This document shows, piece by piece, positions 5,508 through 12,627 of a stretch of DNA of 15,772 bases. Origin of the DNA: an uncultured bacterium (GTDB lineage: Bacteria > Pseudomonadota > Alphaproteobacteria > SP197); assembly GCA_938014945.1 (NCBI GenBank), contig CALLQH010000251.1:1-15772 (forward strand), written 5' to 3'. Below the pieces are notes generated by a model. That model saw nothing but the letters and a program-made list of their open reading frames with translations, did not search any database and had not been told where the DNA came from. Within the stretch, counting starts at the first letter, position 1. Every line of letters starts with the position of its first letter. The translations under genes and the position numbers were made by a program.

Positions 5508-7208
5508 ATGACCCGCCCCGCAAACGTCACCCCCAAGGCCATGCCCCATCACCGATACCGGGCCTTCGAGCCGGTATCCCTGCCCGACCGCACCTGGCCG
5601 GGTGCCGTCATCACCAAGGCGCCGATGTGGTGCAGCGTCGACCTGCGCGACGGCAACCAGGCGCTGATCGAGCCGATGGGGCCCGAGCGCAAGCGGCGCA
5701 TGTTCAACACGCTGGTCGCCATGGGCTTCAAGGAAATCGAGATCGGCTTCCCCAGCGCCAGCCAGACCGACTTCGACTTCTGCCGCGAGCTGATCGAGAA
5801 GGAGATGATCCCCGAGGACGTCACCATCCAGGTGCTCACACAGGCGCGCGAGCCGCTGATCCGCCGCACGTTCGAAGCCTGCCAGGGCGCCGACCGCGTG
5901 ATCATCCACCTCTACAACTCCACCAGCACCCTGCAGCGCCGCGTCGTCTTCAACAGCGACCGCGCCGGCATCAAGCAGATCGCCGTCGATGGCGCGAAGA
6001 TCGTGCGCGAACTGGCCGAAGCCAACCCCGGCCCGCGCTGGCGCTACGAGTACAGCCCCGAAAGCTTCACCGGCACCGAGCTCGACTATGCCGTCGAGGT
6101 CTGCGAGGCGGTGATGGACGTGTGGGAGCCCACACCTGAGAACCGCGTCATCTTCAACCTGCCCGCCACGGTGGAGATGGCCACACCCAACGTCTATGCC
6201 GACCAGATCGAGTGGTTCCTGAGGAACGTGAAGAACCGGGAGTCGATCATCCTGTCGCTCCATCCCCACAACGACCGGGGCACGGGTGTCGCCGCCGCCG
6301 AGCTCGGCGTGATGGCCGGTGCCGACCGCATCGAGGGCACCCTCTTCGGCAACGGCGAGCGTACGGGCAACGTCGATCTCGTGACCCTGGGCCTCAACAT
6401 GCTCACCCAGGGCATCGACCCGCGGCTCGACTTCAGCGACATCAACAACCTCATCAACGTCGCCGAGCACTGCAACCGCCTGCCCGTCCACCCGCGCCAC
6501 CCTTATGCGGGCGACCTGGTGTTCACCGCCTTCTCCGGCAGCCACCAGGACGCCATCAAGAAGGGCATGAAGGCGCTGGCCGAGAAGAACGACGACATGT
6601 GGGAGGTGCCCTACCTGCCCATGGACCCCAAGGATGTCGGGCGCTCTTACGAGGCGATCATCCGCGTCAACAGCCAGTCGGGCAAAGGCGGTGTGGCCTG
6701 GATCATGGAGCAGGACCACGGCCTGATCCTGCCCCGGCGCATGCAGATCGACTTCAGCCAGGTGGTGCAGCGCGCCACCGACGACACCGAGAGCGAGCTT
6801 TCCAGCCAGGAGATCCGCGACAGCTTCTATGCGACCTATGTCGAGCCCGAGGGCCCCGTGGTGCTGAAGAACTACCGCACCACCCAGGACACCCACGCCA
6901 GCGAGCTGCGCCACATCACGCTGGATGTCACGGTCGACGGCGTGGCCAAGGAACTGCACGGCACCGGCACCGGCCCGATCGACGGTTATGTCCATGCCCT
7001 GAAAGATGAACTCGGCATCGAGATGAGCGTCGTCGACTACAGCGAACACGCCGTGGGCGGCGGCAGCGACGCCCGCGCCGCGGCCTATGTCGAGGCGCGC
7101 AACGGGCAGGGCCGCACGGTCTTCGGCGTCGGCATCCACAAGAACATCAGCCAGGCCAGTCTCCTGGCCGTCACCGCCGCCGCCAACCGCCTGGCGACGG
7201 GGAAGTAG
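5508..7208 (+). CDS. leuA: 2-isopropylmalate synthase, long (type 2) form
   Basis: A 566-residue enzyme condensing acetyl-CoA with 2-oxoisovalerate to 2-isopropylmalate, the first committed step of leucine synthesis, in the cytoplasm. The TIM-barrel part carries DLRDGNQALIEP (45-56; Asp48 is a metal ligand), GFPSASQTDFDF (80-91), LHPHNDRGTG (251-260; His252 and His254 are metal ligands) and GNGERTGNVDL (281-291). This style (APMWCSVDLRDGNQ) and length mark the long form found in actinobacteria, yeast and some alphaproteobacteria, not the E. coli form. Residues about 440-566 are the LeuA allosteric domain, with GTGTGPIDGYVHAL and YSEHAVGGGSDARAAAYVE, so leucine feedback is expected. The start at 5508 has AAAGGA eight bases upstream; an in-frame ATG at 5337 would add 57 Arg-rich residues and is rejected. 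Confidence 0.95.
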   Translation: MTRPANVTPKAMPHHRYRAFEPVSLPDRTWPGAVITKAPMWCSVDLRDGNQALIEPMGPERKRRMFNTLVAMGFKEIEIGFPSASQTDFDFCRELIEKEMIPEDVTIQVLTQAREPLIRRTFEACQGADRVIIHLYNSTSTLQRRVVFNSDRAGIKQIAVDGAKIVRELAEANPGPRWRYEYSPESFTGTELDYAVEVCEAVMDVWEPTPENRVIFNLPATVEMATPNVYADQIEWFLRNVKNRESIILSLHPHNDRGTGVAAAELGVMAGADRIEGTLFGNGERTGNVDLVTLGLNMLTQGIDPRLDFSDINNLINVAEHCNRLPVHPRHPYAGDLVFTAFSGSHQDAIKKGMKALAEKNDDMWEVPYLPMDPKDVGRSYEAIIRVNSQSGKGGVAWIMEQDHGLILPRRMQIDFSQVVQRATDDTESELSSQEIRDSFYATYVEPEGPVVLKNYRTTQDTHASELRHITLDVTVDGVAKELHGTGTGPIDGYVHALKDELGIEMSVVDYSEHAVGGGSDARAAAYVEARNGQGRTVFGVGIHKNISQASLLAVTAAANRLATGK

Positions 7209-7224
7209 CCGCAGCGGGTTAGAA

Positions 7225-7260
7225 AAGAGGGGTGGCCATCGCGCCGCCCCTCTTCGTTTT
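7225..7260 (+). terminator. Intrinsic terminator after leuA
   Basis: AAGAGGGG (7225-7232) pairs with CCCCTCTT (7247-7254). The stem continues inward through one G-U pair and GGC/GCC, giving about 12 pairs around a six-base loop, and is followed by CGTTTT. It starts 17 bases after the leuA stop, so leuA is probably monocistronic. Confidence 0.78.
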
Positions 7261-7286
7261 CGGCGCCCCGCTCTCTAATTCTCCTC

Positions 7287-7306
7287 ATCCCTGCGAAAGC
7301 AGGGGT
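7287..7306. repeat. REP-like palindrome A
   Basis: CCCTGC-GAAA-GCAGGG (7289-7304) is a perfect 6-bp stem with a GAAA tetraloop, extended by one G-U and one A-T pair. The surrounding text, CATCCCTGCGAAAGCAGGGG then TCCAG, is typical of short dispersed palindromic repeats in alphaproteobacterial genomes. Copy number cannot be seen here. Confidence 0.55.
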
Positions 7307-7376
7307 CCAGACGCACTGACCTCGCGGGAAGCCGCTGCGCCACGTTTCCCACCTCCATGTCATGGTCCGACTTGAT

Positions 7377-7395
7377 CCCCCGATCCAGTCGGGGG
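7377..7395. repeat. REP-like palindrome B
   Basis: CCCCCGA (7377-7383) and TCGGGGG (7389-7395) form a perfect 7-bp stem with loop TCCAG. It is flanked on the right by ACTCC and then ATCCATGCTGTGAC, the left arm of the larger inverted repeat that joins it to palindrome C. Confidence 0.6.
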
Positions 7396-7400
7396 ACTCC

Positions 7401-7467
7401 ATCCATGCTGTGACCTCTCCACAACTGCTCCCTCAACGTGGTGCGGAAGGAACGTCACAGCATGGAT
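7401..7467. repeat. 14-bp inverted repeat linking palindromes B and C
   Basis: ATCCATGCTGTGAC (7401-7414) is repeated exactly in inverse orientation as GTCACAGCATGGAT (7454-7467), separated by 39 bases. Palindromes B and C lie outside its two arms. The whole of about 7363-7490 is therefore a two-headed composite, like a REP pair (BIME/REPIN). Confidence 0.65.
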
Positions 7468-7488
7468 CCTCCGGTCAAGCCGGAGGAT
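7466..7488. repeat. REP-like palindrome C
   Basis: ATCCTCCGG (7466-7474) and CCGGAGGAT (7480-7488) form a perfect 9-bp stem with loop TCAAG. The core resembles the frequent alphaproteobacterial dispersed palindrome GGATCCTC..GAGGATGAC. The rest of the 7489-7606 gap holds a GC-rich imperfect hairpin at 7523-7547 but no clear promoter. Confidence 0.65.
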
Positions 7489-7606
7489 GACACCGCATTG
7501 GAGGGCTGCTCCCCCGACAAACCCCGTGCGCCGCGCGCGCAAACGGGACTAGCATGAACCCCGCCGGCCGTTTGCCGCCGGTGTGCTGTCTGCGGTTCCC
7601 GCCCCG

Positions 7607-8797
7607 ATGAACCTGCGCCTGCCCACGGAGATGAAGCTGCTCGGTTCGCCGGGCGCCATTCCGTTTGCCATCATGGCCGCACTCAACTCCTCCTCGCTGG
7701 CGGTCATGTCGACGGTGCTGGCGCTGAAGGCGCTGGAGCAGGTCGGCACCAGCCGCAACGTCTCGCTGATCTACATGGCGGTGGCCGCGGGCACGCTGGT
7801 CACGCGCTTTGCCATTCCGGAGATGATCCGCCGCTTCCGGCGGCGCTGGGTCTATACCGGCGGCATCCTGGCCGTCGGCCTCTCGCCCCTGCTGATCGCC
7901 ACCAACACGGTATGGGGCCAGATCGCGGGCATGACGATCCAGGTGTTCGGCGGCGCCTGCGCCAACATCAACCTCAACCTCTATGTCATGGACTACATCG
8001 CCAAGAAGGACTTCGTGAAATCGGAGCCGCTGAAGCTCGCCTTCACGGGCCTGCCCTGGGCGCTGGGTCCCACACTCGGCATCTGGCTCTACCACGGCAT
8101 CGACCCCTGGGCGGCCTACATCGCCGCCATGGTCTTTTCGGCAGCGACGCTCGCCTACTTCTGGTTCCTGCGCCTGACCGACAACCCGACCGTGGCCGCC
8201 ATGAAACGGCCGCCGCCCAACCCCTTGCGTTACCTCAACCGCTTCTTCGTCGAGCAGCCGCGCCTGCGGCTGGCCTGGGTGATCGCCTATGGCCGCGACA
8301 TCTGGTGGCAGGTGCTGATGATCTACGGCCCGCTCTATGTCGTGACCAAGGGCCTGCCGGAGGACTACGCCGGCTACCTCGTCTCGCTGGGCCTCGCCAT
8401 GCTCTTCCTGGGGCCGCTGCACGGGCGCATCGGCCACCGCTTCGGCCTGCGCCGATCGATCATGACGGCCTTCGCCCTGGGTGCGATCGCCATGGCCATC
8501 GTGCTGGCGCTCTACCACCACCCGCTGGCGGCCTGCGCCGTGCTGCTGGCCGGCACCGCCTGTACCACCATGCTCGATGCGGTGGGCGGCATCCCTTTCC
8601 TGCGCGCGGTGCATGCCTACGAACGCCCGGAGATGACCATGGTCTATACGACCTTCGGCAACGCCGCGCGGTTCTCCTGCACCGCCGTCTTTTCCGTGCT
8701 GCTCTCCTTCTTCCCGCTGGAGGCCGTGTTCATCGTCACCGGCCTTTCCATGGTCGTCTTCGCCGTTCTCTCCCGCCACGTGCCGCGGAGCATGTGA
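7607..8797 (+). CDS. MFS transporter, paralogue 1 of a tandem array of four
   Basis: A 396-residue integral membrane protein with about 12 hydrophobic segments. The ATG at 7607 is chosen because MNLRLPTEMKLLGSPG then aligns without gaps with the start of paralogue 2; an in-frame GTG at 7583 lies upstream. No strong ribosome site is seen. Array motifs are IRRFRRRWVY (75-83, in place of MFS motif A in loop 2-3), NLYVMD (124-129), GRDIWW (229-234), GRIGHRFGLRR (273-283, the motif-A-like loop 8-9), DAVGGIPF (324-331), YERPEMTMVY (338-347) and the tail SRHVPRSM. It is the most diverged copy: it lacks the FGRA of TM1 (SSSLAV instead) shared by the other three. The substrate is unknown. Confidence 0.8.
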   Translation: MNLRLPTEMKLLGSPGAIPFAIMAALNSSSLAVMSTVLALKALEQVGTSRNVSLIYMAVAAGTLVTRFAIPEMIRRFRRRWVYTGGILAVGLSPLLIATNTVWGQIAGMTIQVFGGACANINLNLYVMDYIAKKDFVKSEPLKLAFTGLPWALGPTLGIWLYHGIDPWAAYIAAMVFSAATLAYFWFLRLTDNPTVAAMKRPPPNPLRYLNRFFVEQPRLRLAWVIAYGRDIWWQVLMIYGPLYVVTKGLPEDYAGYLVSLGLAMLFLGPLHGRIGHRFGLRRSIMTAFALGAIAMAIVLALYHHPLAACAVLLAGTACTTMLDAVGGIPFLRAVHAYERPEMTMVYTTFGNAARFSCTAVFSVLLSFFPLEAVFIVTGLSMVVFAVLSRHVPRSM

Positions 8798-8912
8798 GAA
8801 ACAGCAATTAGGAGGCCGTGTAGCCGCCTGGCCCATTGCGCCCGCCCGCTCCACGGTGCGATGTATCGGACAAGCGGGCGGCGTGGTTGCCGGCCGCGTG
8901 AGGTAGCGTTCG

Positions 8913-10115
8913 ATGCTCGTCCGGTTGCCACTCAATCTCCGCCTGCTCGAGGCGCCGGGCACGATTTCGTTCGTCGCGCTGTCGACGATCGACTGCTTCG
9001 GGCGCGCCATGCTGATGGCGATCATCCCGCTGCAGGCCTACGCCACCCTGGGCAACGCCCGCGACCTGTCGCTGCTCTACTTCTGCATCGCCTGGGGCGC
9101 CTTTGCCGGGCGTTTCCTGATCCCGCTGATGATCGAGCGCTTCCGCCGCCGCCGGGTCTATTCGGCGGGCCTGCTGCTGCTCATCGCCTCGCCCATGCTG
9201 CTGGGGCTCGACACCCTGCCGACCCTGGCCGCGGGCATGTTCGTGCGCGCCTTCGGCGCGGCCTGCGTCAACATCGCGCTCAATCTCTACATCATGGACT
9301 ATGTGAAGAAGCGCGATCTGGCCCGCATCGAACCGCTGAAATACGCGATCTCGGGCTTTGCCTGGGCGGGCGGGCCGCTGGCGGGCATCCTGCTCTTCGA
9401 ACACGCCGGGCCCTGGGTGGCCTATGGCGTCGCCGCAGGCTTCACGGCCCTGGCGCTGCTCTACTTCTGGTACCTGCGGGTCAGCGACAATCCGGTGGTG
9501 GCGCTGGCGACCGCCTCCTCGCCCAAGCCCTTCAAGGTGGCCAGCTACCTGCCGCGCTTCTTCCGCCAGCGACGCCTGTGCCTGGCCTGGATCATCGGCT
9601 TCGGGCGCGAGGCCTGGTGGGGCCTGCTGATCGTCTATGGCCCCATTCTGGTGGTGCAGGCAGGCGGCTCGGACTCGCTGGCGGGCACCCTGGTCGCCGC
9701 GGCCAACGGCATGATGTTCTTTGCCCTGCTGTTCGGCTGGCTGGGGCGGCGCTACGGCATCCGCCGCGTGCTGATGGGCGGCTTCGTCGCCGCCGGCGTG
9801 CTGACCCTGGTGGTCGCCCTGCCCTTCGTCGCGAGCAACGTCTGGCTGGTCTTCATCCTGCTCCTGCTTGGCTCCATCGCGGTCGCGGCGGTGGATTCGG
9901 TCGGCAACGTGCCCTTCATGCGCGCCGTGCGGGCGCGTGAGCGGCCCGAGATGACCATGGTCTACTCGACCTATTCGGATGCCAGCAGCGTCGTCCCCTC
10001 GGCCGCCTATTCGGCCCTGCTGACGCTCTTCCCGCTGACCTCCATCTTCGTTGCCACGGGTGCAGCCATGTTCGCCTTCGCCCGCGTCAGCCGCCACGTG
10101 CCGCGGAGCATGTAG
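8913..10115 (+). CDS. MFS transporter, paralogue 2 of the tandem array
   Basis: A 400-residue membrane protein, the longest of the four. The start at 8913 is supported by GAGG about nine bases upstream. Array motifs: CFGRAM in TM1 (28-33), ERFRRRRVY (75-83), NLYIMD (124-129), GREAWW (231-236), YGPILVVQ, GWLGRRYGIRR (275-285), DSVGNVPF (328-335, Ser for the Ala of the others), RERPEMTMVY (342-351) and the tail VSRHVPRSM. It lies 115 bases after paralogue 1; that gap holds a 9-bp hairpin (8842-8850 with 8873-8881) and an orphan AGGAGG. It diverges from copies 3 and 4 most in the loop between the two halves. The substrate is unknown. Confidence 0.8.
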   Translation: MLVRLPLNLRLLEAPGTISFVALSTIDCFGRAMLMAIIPLQAYATLGNARDLSLLYFCIAWGAFAGRFLIPLMIERFRRRRVYSAGLLLLIASPMLLGLDTLPTLAAGMFVRAFGAACVNIALNLYIMDYVKKRDLARIEPLKYAISGFAWAGGPLAGILLFEHAGPWVAYGVAAGFTALALLYFWYLRVSDNPVVALATASSPKPFKVASYLPRFFRQRRLCLAWIIGFGREAWWGLLIVYGPILVVQAGGSDSLAGTLVAAANGMMFFALLFGWLGRRYGIRRVLMGGFVAAGVLTLVVALPFVASNVWLVFILLLLGSIAVAAVDSVGNVPFMRAVRARERPEMTMVYSTYSDASSVVPSAAYSALLTLFPLTSIFVATGAAMFAFARVSRHVPRSM

Positions 10116-10192
10116 GTGAAAGGGCTGGCAGCAGGGGCTTTGCCCTTCCGCGGGGTGCCGCCCGAACGCGTTTCTGCGCTTCCCGGTCCGCG

Positions 10193-11380
10193 ATGACCGT
10201 TCCCGCCGCGCCCCAGCGCCCCTGGCTGCTGCGTCCGGGCCCGGCGACCTTCGGCATGATGTTCGCCACGGGCGCCTTCGGGCGCGCGCTGGTGATGACC
10301 CTGATCCCGCTCGAGGCCTATGTCCTGATGGGCAACGAGCGCAACGCATCGCTCATGTTCATGAGCGTGGCGCTGGTCAACCTGCTGCTGGGTTTCGGCG
10401 TGCCGGCGCTGATCCACCGCTTCAAGCGCCGCCGGGTCTACTGGGCCTGCGGCATCATCGCCGCCATGGGACCGCTGTTCCTGGCCATGCACCTTGCCGC
10501 CGTGCTGCCGCTGGGCTCCCTGTGCCGCGAGTTCGCGGGCACCTCGCTGCTGATCGTCCAGAACCTCTACATGATGGACCACATCAAGCGGCGCGATTTC
10601 GTGAGGAGCGAGCCGATCCGCCTGATGTTCCAGGCCATCGCCTGGGGCGTGGGGCCCTATGCCGGCATCATGCTCTACAACCGGGTCGATCCCTGGGCGG
10701 CCTATGGCGTCGCCATGGCGGCCTCGCTCGCCGAACTGCTCTACTTCCACCTGATGGGCATCCGCGACATGTCGCTGGTCGCCCCGCGCGCGGCCAAGCC
10801 GCGCAGCCCGCTGCGTTTCGTCAAGCGTTTCGCCGTGCAGCCGCGCCTGCGCCTGGCCTATGCCATCGCCTTCTCGCGCTCCTGCTGGTGGGTGCTGCTC
10901 AACGTCTACGGGCCGATCTACATGGTGAAGACCGGCGCCACGCCCGAGCAGGGCGGCCTGGTGGTGACCTGCGGCAACCTGATGCTGTTCTGCACCATGG
11001 GTATGGGCTGGGTCGCCCGGCGCATCGGCACGCGGCTGGTGATCATGGGCGCCTTTGCCCTTTCGGGCTGCGCGACGCTGGCCACCGCCTTTGCCTACCC
11101 CTCGCCATGGGCGGGCTTCGGATTCTTCGTCATCGGCGCCCTGGGCGCGGTGGCGCTGGATGCCGTGGGCGGCATCCCCTTCCTGCGCGCGGTGCGCGCC
11201 CGGGAGCGCCCCGAGATGACCATGGTCTATGTCACCTTCATCCAGACATCCCAGTTCCTGCCGACGGCGGTTTTCGCCATCCTGCTTACCCTGTTCGACT
11301 TTCCCGTGATCTTCGTTGCCACCTCCGCCCTGCTCTTCTGGGCGGTATGGATCAGCCGGCACGTGCCGAGAGGCATGTAG
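10193..11380 (+). CDS. MFS transporter, paralogue 3 of the tandem array
   Basis: A 395-residue membrane protein, visibly the closest relative of paralogue 4: both share FGMMFATGAFGRA in TM1, LGSLCREF/LGALCREF, NLYMMDHI, VAPRAAKP and QPRLRLAYAIA. Other array motifs are HRFKRRRVY (75-83), SRSCWW (228-233), YGPIYMVKTG, ARRIGTR in loop 8-9, DAVGGIPF (323-330), RERPEMTMVY (337-346) and the tail ISRHVPRGM. The ATG at 10193 has no good ribosome site. A 26-codon frame opening with GTG directly after the stop of paralogue 2 ends in an ATGA overlap with this start, so reinitiation is possible. The substrate is unknown. Confidence 0.82.
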   Translation: MTVPAAPQRPWLLRPGPATFGMMFATGAFGRALVMTLIPLEAYVLMGNERNASLMFMSVALVNLLLGFGVPALIHRFKRRRVYWACGIIAAMGPLFLAMHLAAVLPLGSLCREFAGTSLLIVQNLYMMDHIKRRDFVRSEPIRLMFQAIAWGVGPYAGIMLYNRVDPWAAYGVAMAASLAELLYFHLMGIRDMSLVAPRAAKPRSPLRFVKRFAVQPRLRLAYAIAFSRSCWWVLLNVYGPIYMVKTGATPEQGGLVVTCGNLMLFCTMGMGWVARRIGTRLVIMGAFALSGCATLATAFAYPSPWAGFGFFVIGALGAVALDAVGGIPFLRAVRARERPEMTMVYVTFIQTSQFLPTAVFAILLTLFDFPVIFVATSALLFWAVWISRHVPRGM

Positions 11381-11400
11381 GTGGAGAGATCAGAAAAGAA

Positions 11401-12582
11401 ATGACCGAGACGCCCCTGCGTCCCTGGTTCCTGCGGCCCAACGCCACCGCCTTCGGCATGATGTTCGCCACGGGCGCCTTCGGGCGCGCCATGGTGCTCA
11501 CCATCATCCCGCTGGAAGCGCTGACGATGCTGGGCAGCGCCCGCAACGTCTCGATCTTCTTCATGGTGCTGTCGGGCGTGAATCTCGCCCTGTCCTTCGC
11601 CATCCCGGCGCTGATCCACCGCTTCCGCCGCCGCCGGGTCTACATCGCCTGCGCGCTGCTGGCCGCGACCGGGCCGCTGTTCCTGGCGACCGGAACCCTG
11701 GCCGGCCTGCCCCTGGGCGCACTGTGCCGCGAATTCGGCGGCACGGCGCTTTTCATGGTCCAGAACCTCTACATGATGGACCATATCCGTAAGAAGGACT
11801 TCGTGCGCGCCGAGCCGACGCGCCTGTTCTTCCAGGCCATCGCCTGGGGCCTGGGGCCCTGGCTGGGCGTGAAGCTCTTCATCGCCGTCGATCCGCTGGC
11901 CGCCTACGGCCTGGCGACGGCCGCCTCGCTCGCCGAACTCATCTATTTCCGGGCCATGGGCATCAAGGACATGGTGCTGGTCGCCCCTCGTGCGGCAAAG
12001 CCGATGAACCCGCTGCGCTTCGTGCGCCGCTACTTCTCCCAGCCGCGCCTGCGCCTGGCCTATGCCATCGCCGTGGTGCGCTCGACCTGGTGGGCGGTGC
12101 TCAACGTCTATGGCCCGATCTACATGGTTCGCACCGGGGCGGGTGACGAGGCCGGCGGCGCCGTGGTCGGCGGCTGCAACACGATCCTGCTGCTCACGCC
12201 CCTGATCGGCATGCTGGCGCGCCGCATCGGCGTGCGCCAGGTCGTGATCGCGGCCTTCCTGCTTGCCGCCATCGCCACGGCCGCGATCGCGGCCGTGTTT
12301 CCGGCACCCTGGCTGGGTTTCGGCCTCTTCCTGACCGCCGGCTGCTTCGTCGTCGCCCTCGATGCCGTGGGCACCGTGCCCTTCCTGCGCGCCGTGCGGG
12401 CACGCGAACGCCCGGAGATGACCATGGTCTACGTCACCTACGGCCAGGCCTCCCAGCTTGGTCCCATGATGGTGTTTTCGGTGCTGCTGTCCTTCCTCGA
12501 CCTGCCCGTGGTCTTTGTCGTCACCGGCATGCTGCTGGTCTGGGCGGCCTGGATGAGCCGCTGGATCCCCCGGGCGATGTGA
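11401..12582 (+). CDS. MFS transporter, paralogue 4 of the tandem array
   Basis: A 393-residue membrane protein, two residues shorter than paralogue 3 at the N-terminus and otherwise collinear. Array motifs: TGAFGRAM in TM1, HRFRRRRVY in loop 2-3, NLYMMD (122-127), VRSTWW, YGPIYMVRTG, ARRIGVRQ, DAVGTVPF, RERPEMTMVY and the tail MSRWIPRAM, the only copy with Trp-Ile in place of His-Val. It begins 20 bases after paralogue 3; a GGAGAG lies about a dozen bases before the ATG. The reading frame is open far upstream into paralogue 3, but similarity to the other copies fixes the start at 11401. The substrate is unknown. Confidence 0.82.
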   Translation: MTETPLRPWFLRPNATAFGMMFATGAFGRAMVLTIIPLEALTMLGSARNVSIFFMVLSGVNLALSFAIPALIHRFRRRRVYIACALLAATGPLFLATGTLAGLPLGALCREFGGTALFMVQNLYMMDHIRKKDFVRAEPTRLFFQAIAWGLGPWLGVKLFIAVDPLAAYGLATAASLAELIYFRAMGIKDMVLVAPRAAKPMNPLRFVRRYFSQPRLRLAYAIAVVRSTWWAVLNVYGPIYMVRTGAGDEAGGAVVGGCNTILLLTPLIGMLARRIGVRQVVIAAFLLAAIATAAIAAVFPAPWLGFGLFLTAGCFVVALDAVGTVPFLRAVRARERPEMTMVYVTYGQASQLGPMMVFSVLLSFLDLPVVFVVTGMLLVWAAWMSRWIPRAM

Positions 12583-12627
12583 CCGGCGCCTCTGGCAAAA
12601 GCCTCCGCCAAGGGCTATGTCCTGCCC

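Noticed and set aside
5232..7139. 635-codon minus-strand frame opposite leuA
   Set aside because: Antisense shadow of a clear enzyme; Val, Asp, Gly, Leu and His rich, with no recognisable domain.
7241..7606. Possible CRISPR or mobile element in the non-coding gap
   Set aside because: The repeats are palindromes of different sequence with no regular spacing, no spacers and no transposase or target duplications.
7554..7610. 18-codon ORF whose stop overlaps the ATG of MFS copy 1
   Set aside because: No ribosome site and no recognisable sequence; an ATGA overlap is expected whenever codon two starts with A.
7475..10349. Long minus-strand frames opposite MFS copies 1 and 2
   Set aside because: They are low-complexity and charged, have no domain, and mirror the hydrophobic codons of the transporters.
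10522..12582. A 686-codon plus-strand frame that would fuse upstream sequence to MFS copy 4
   Set aside because: The part before 11401 is MFS copy 3 read in the wrong frame, rich in Arg and Pro. Copy 4 aligns with its paralogues from 11401, so there is no fusion.
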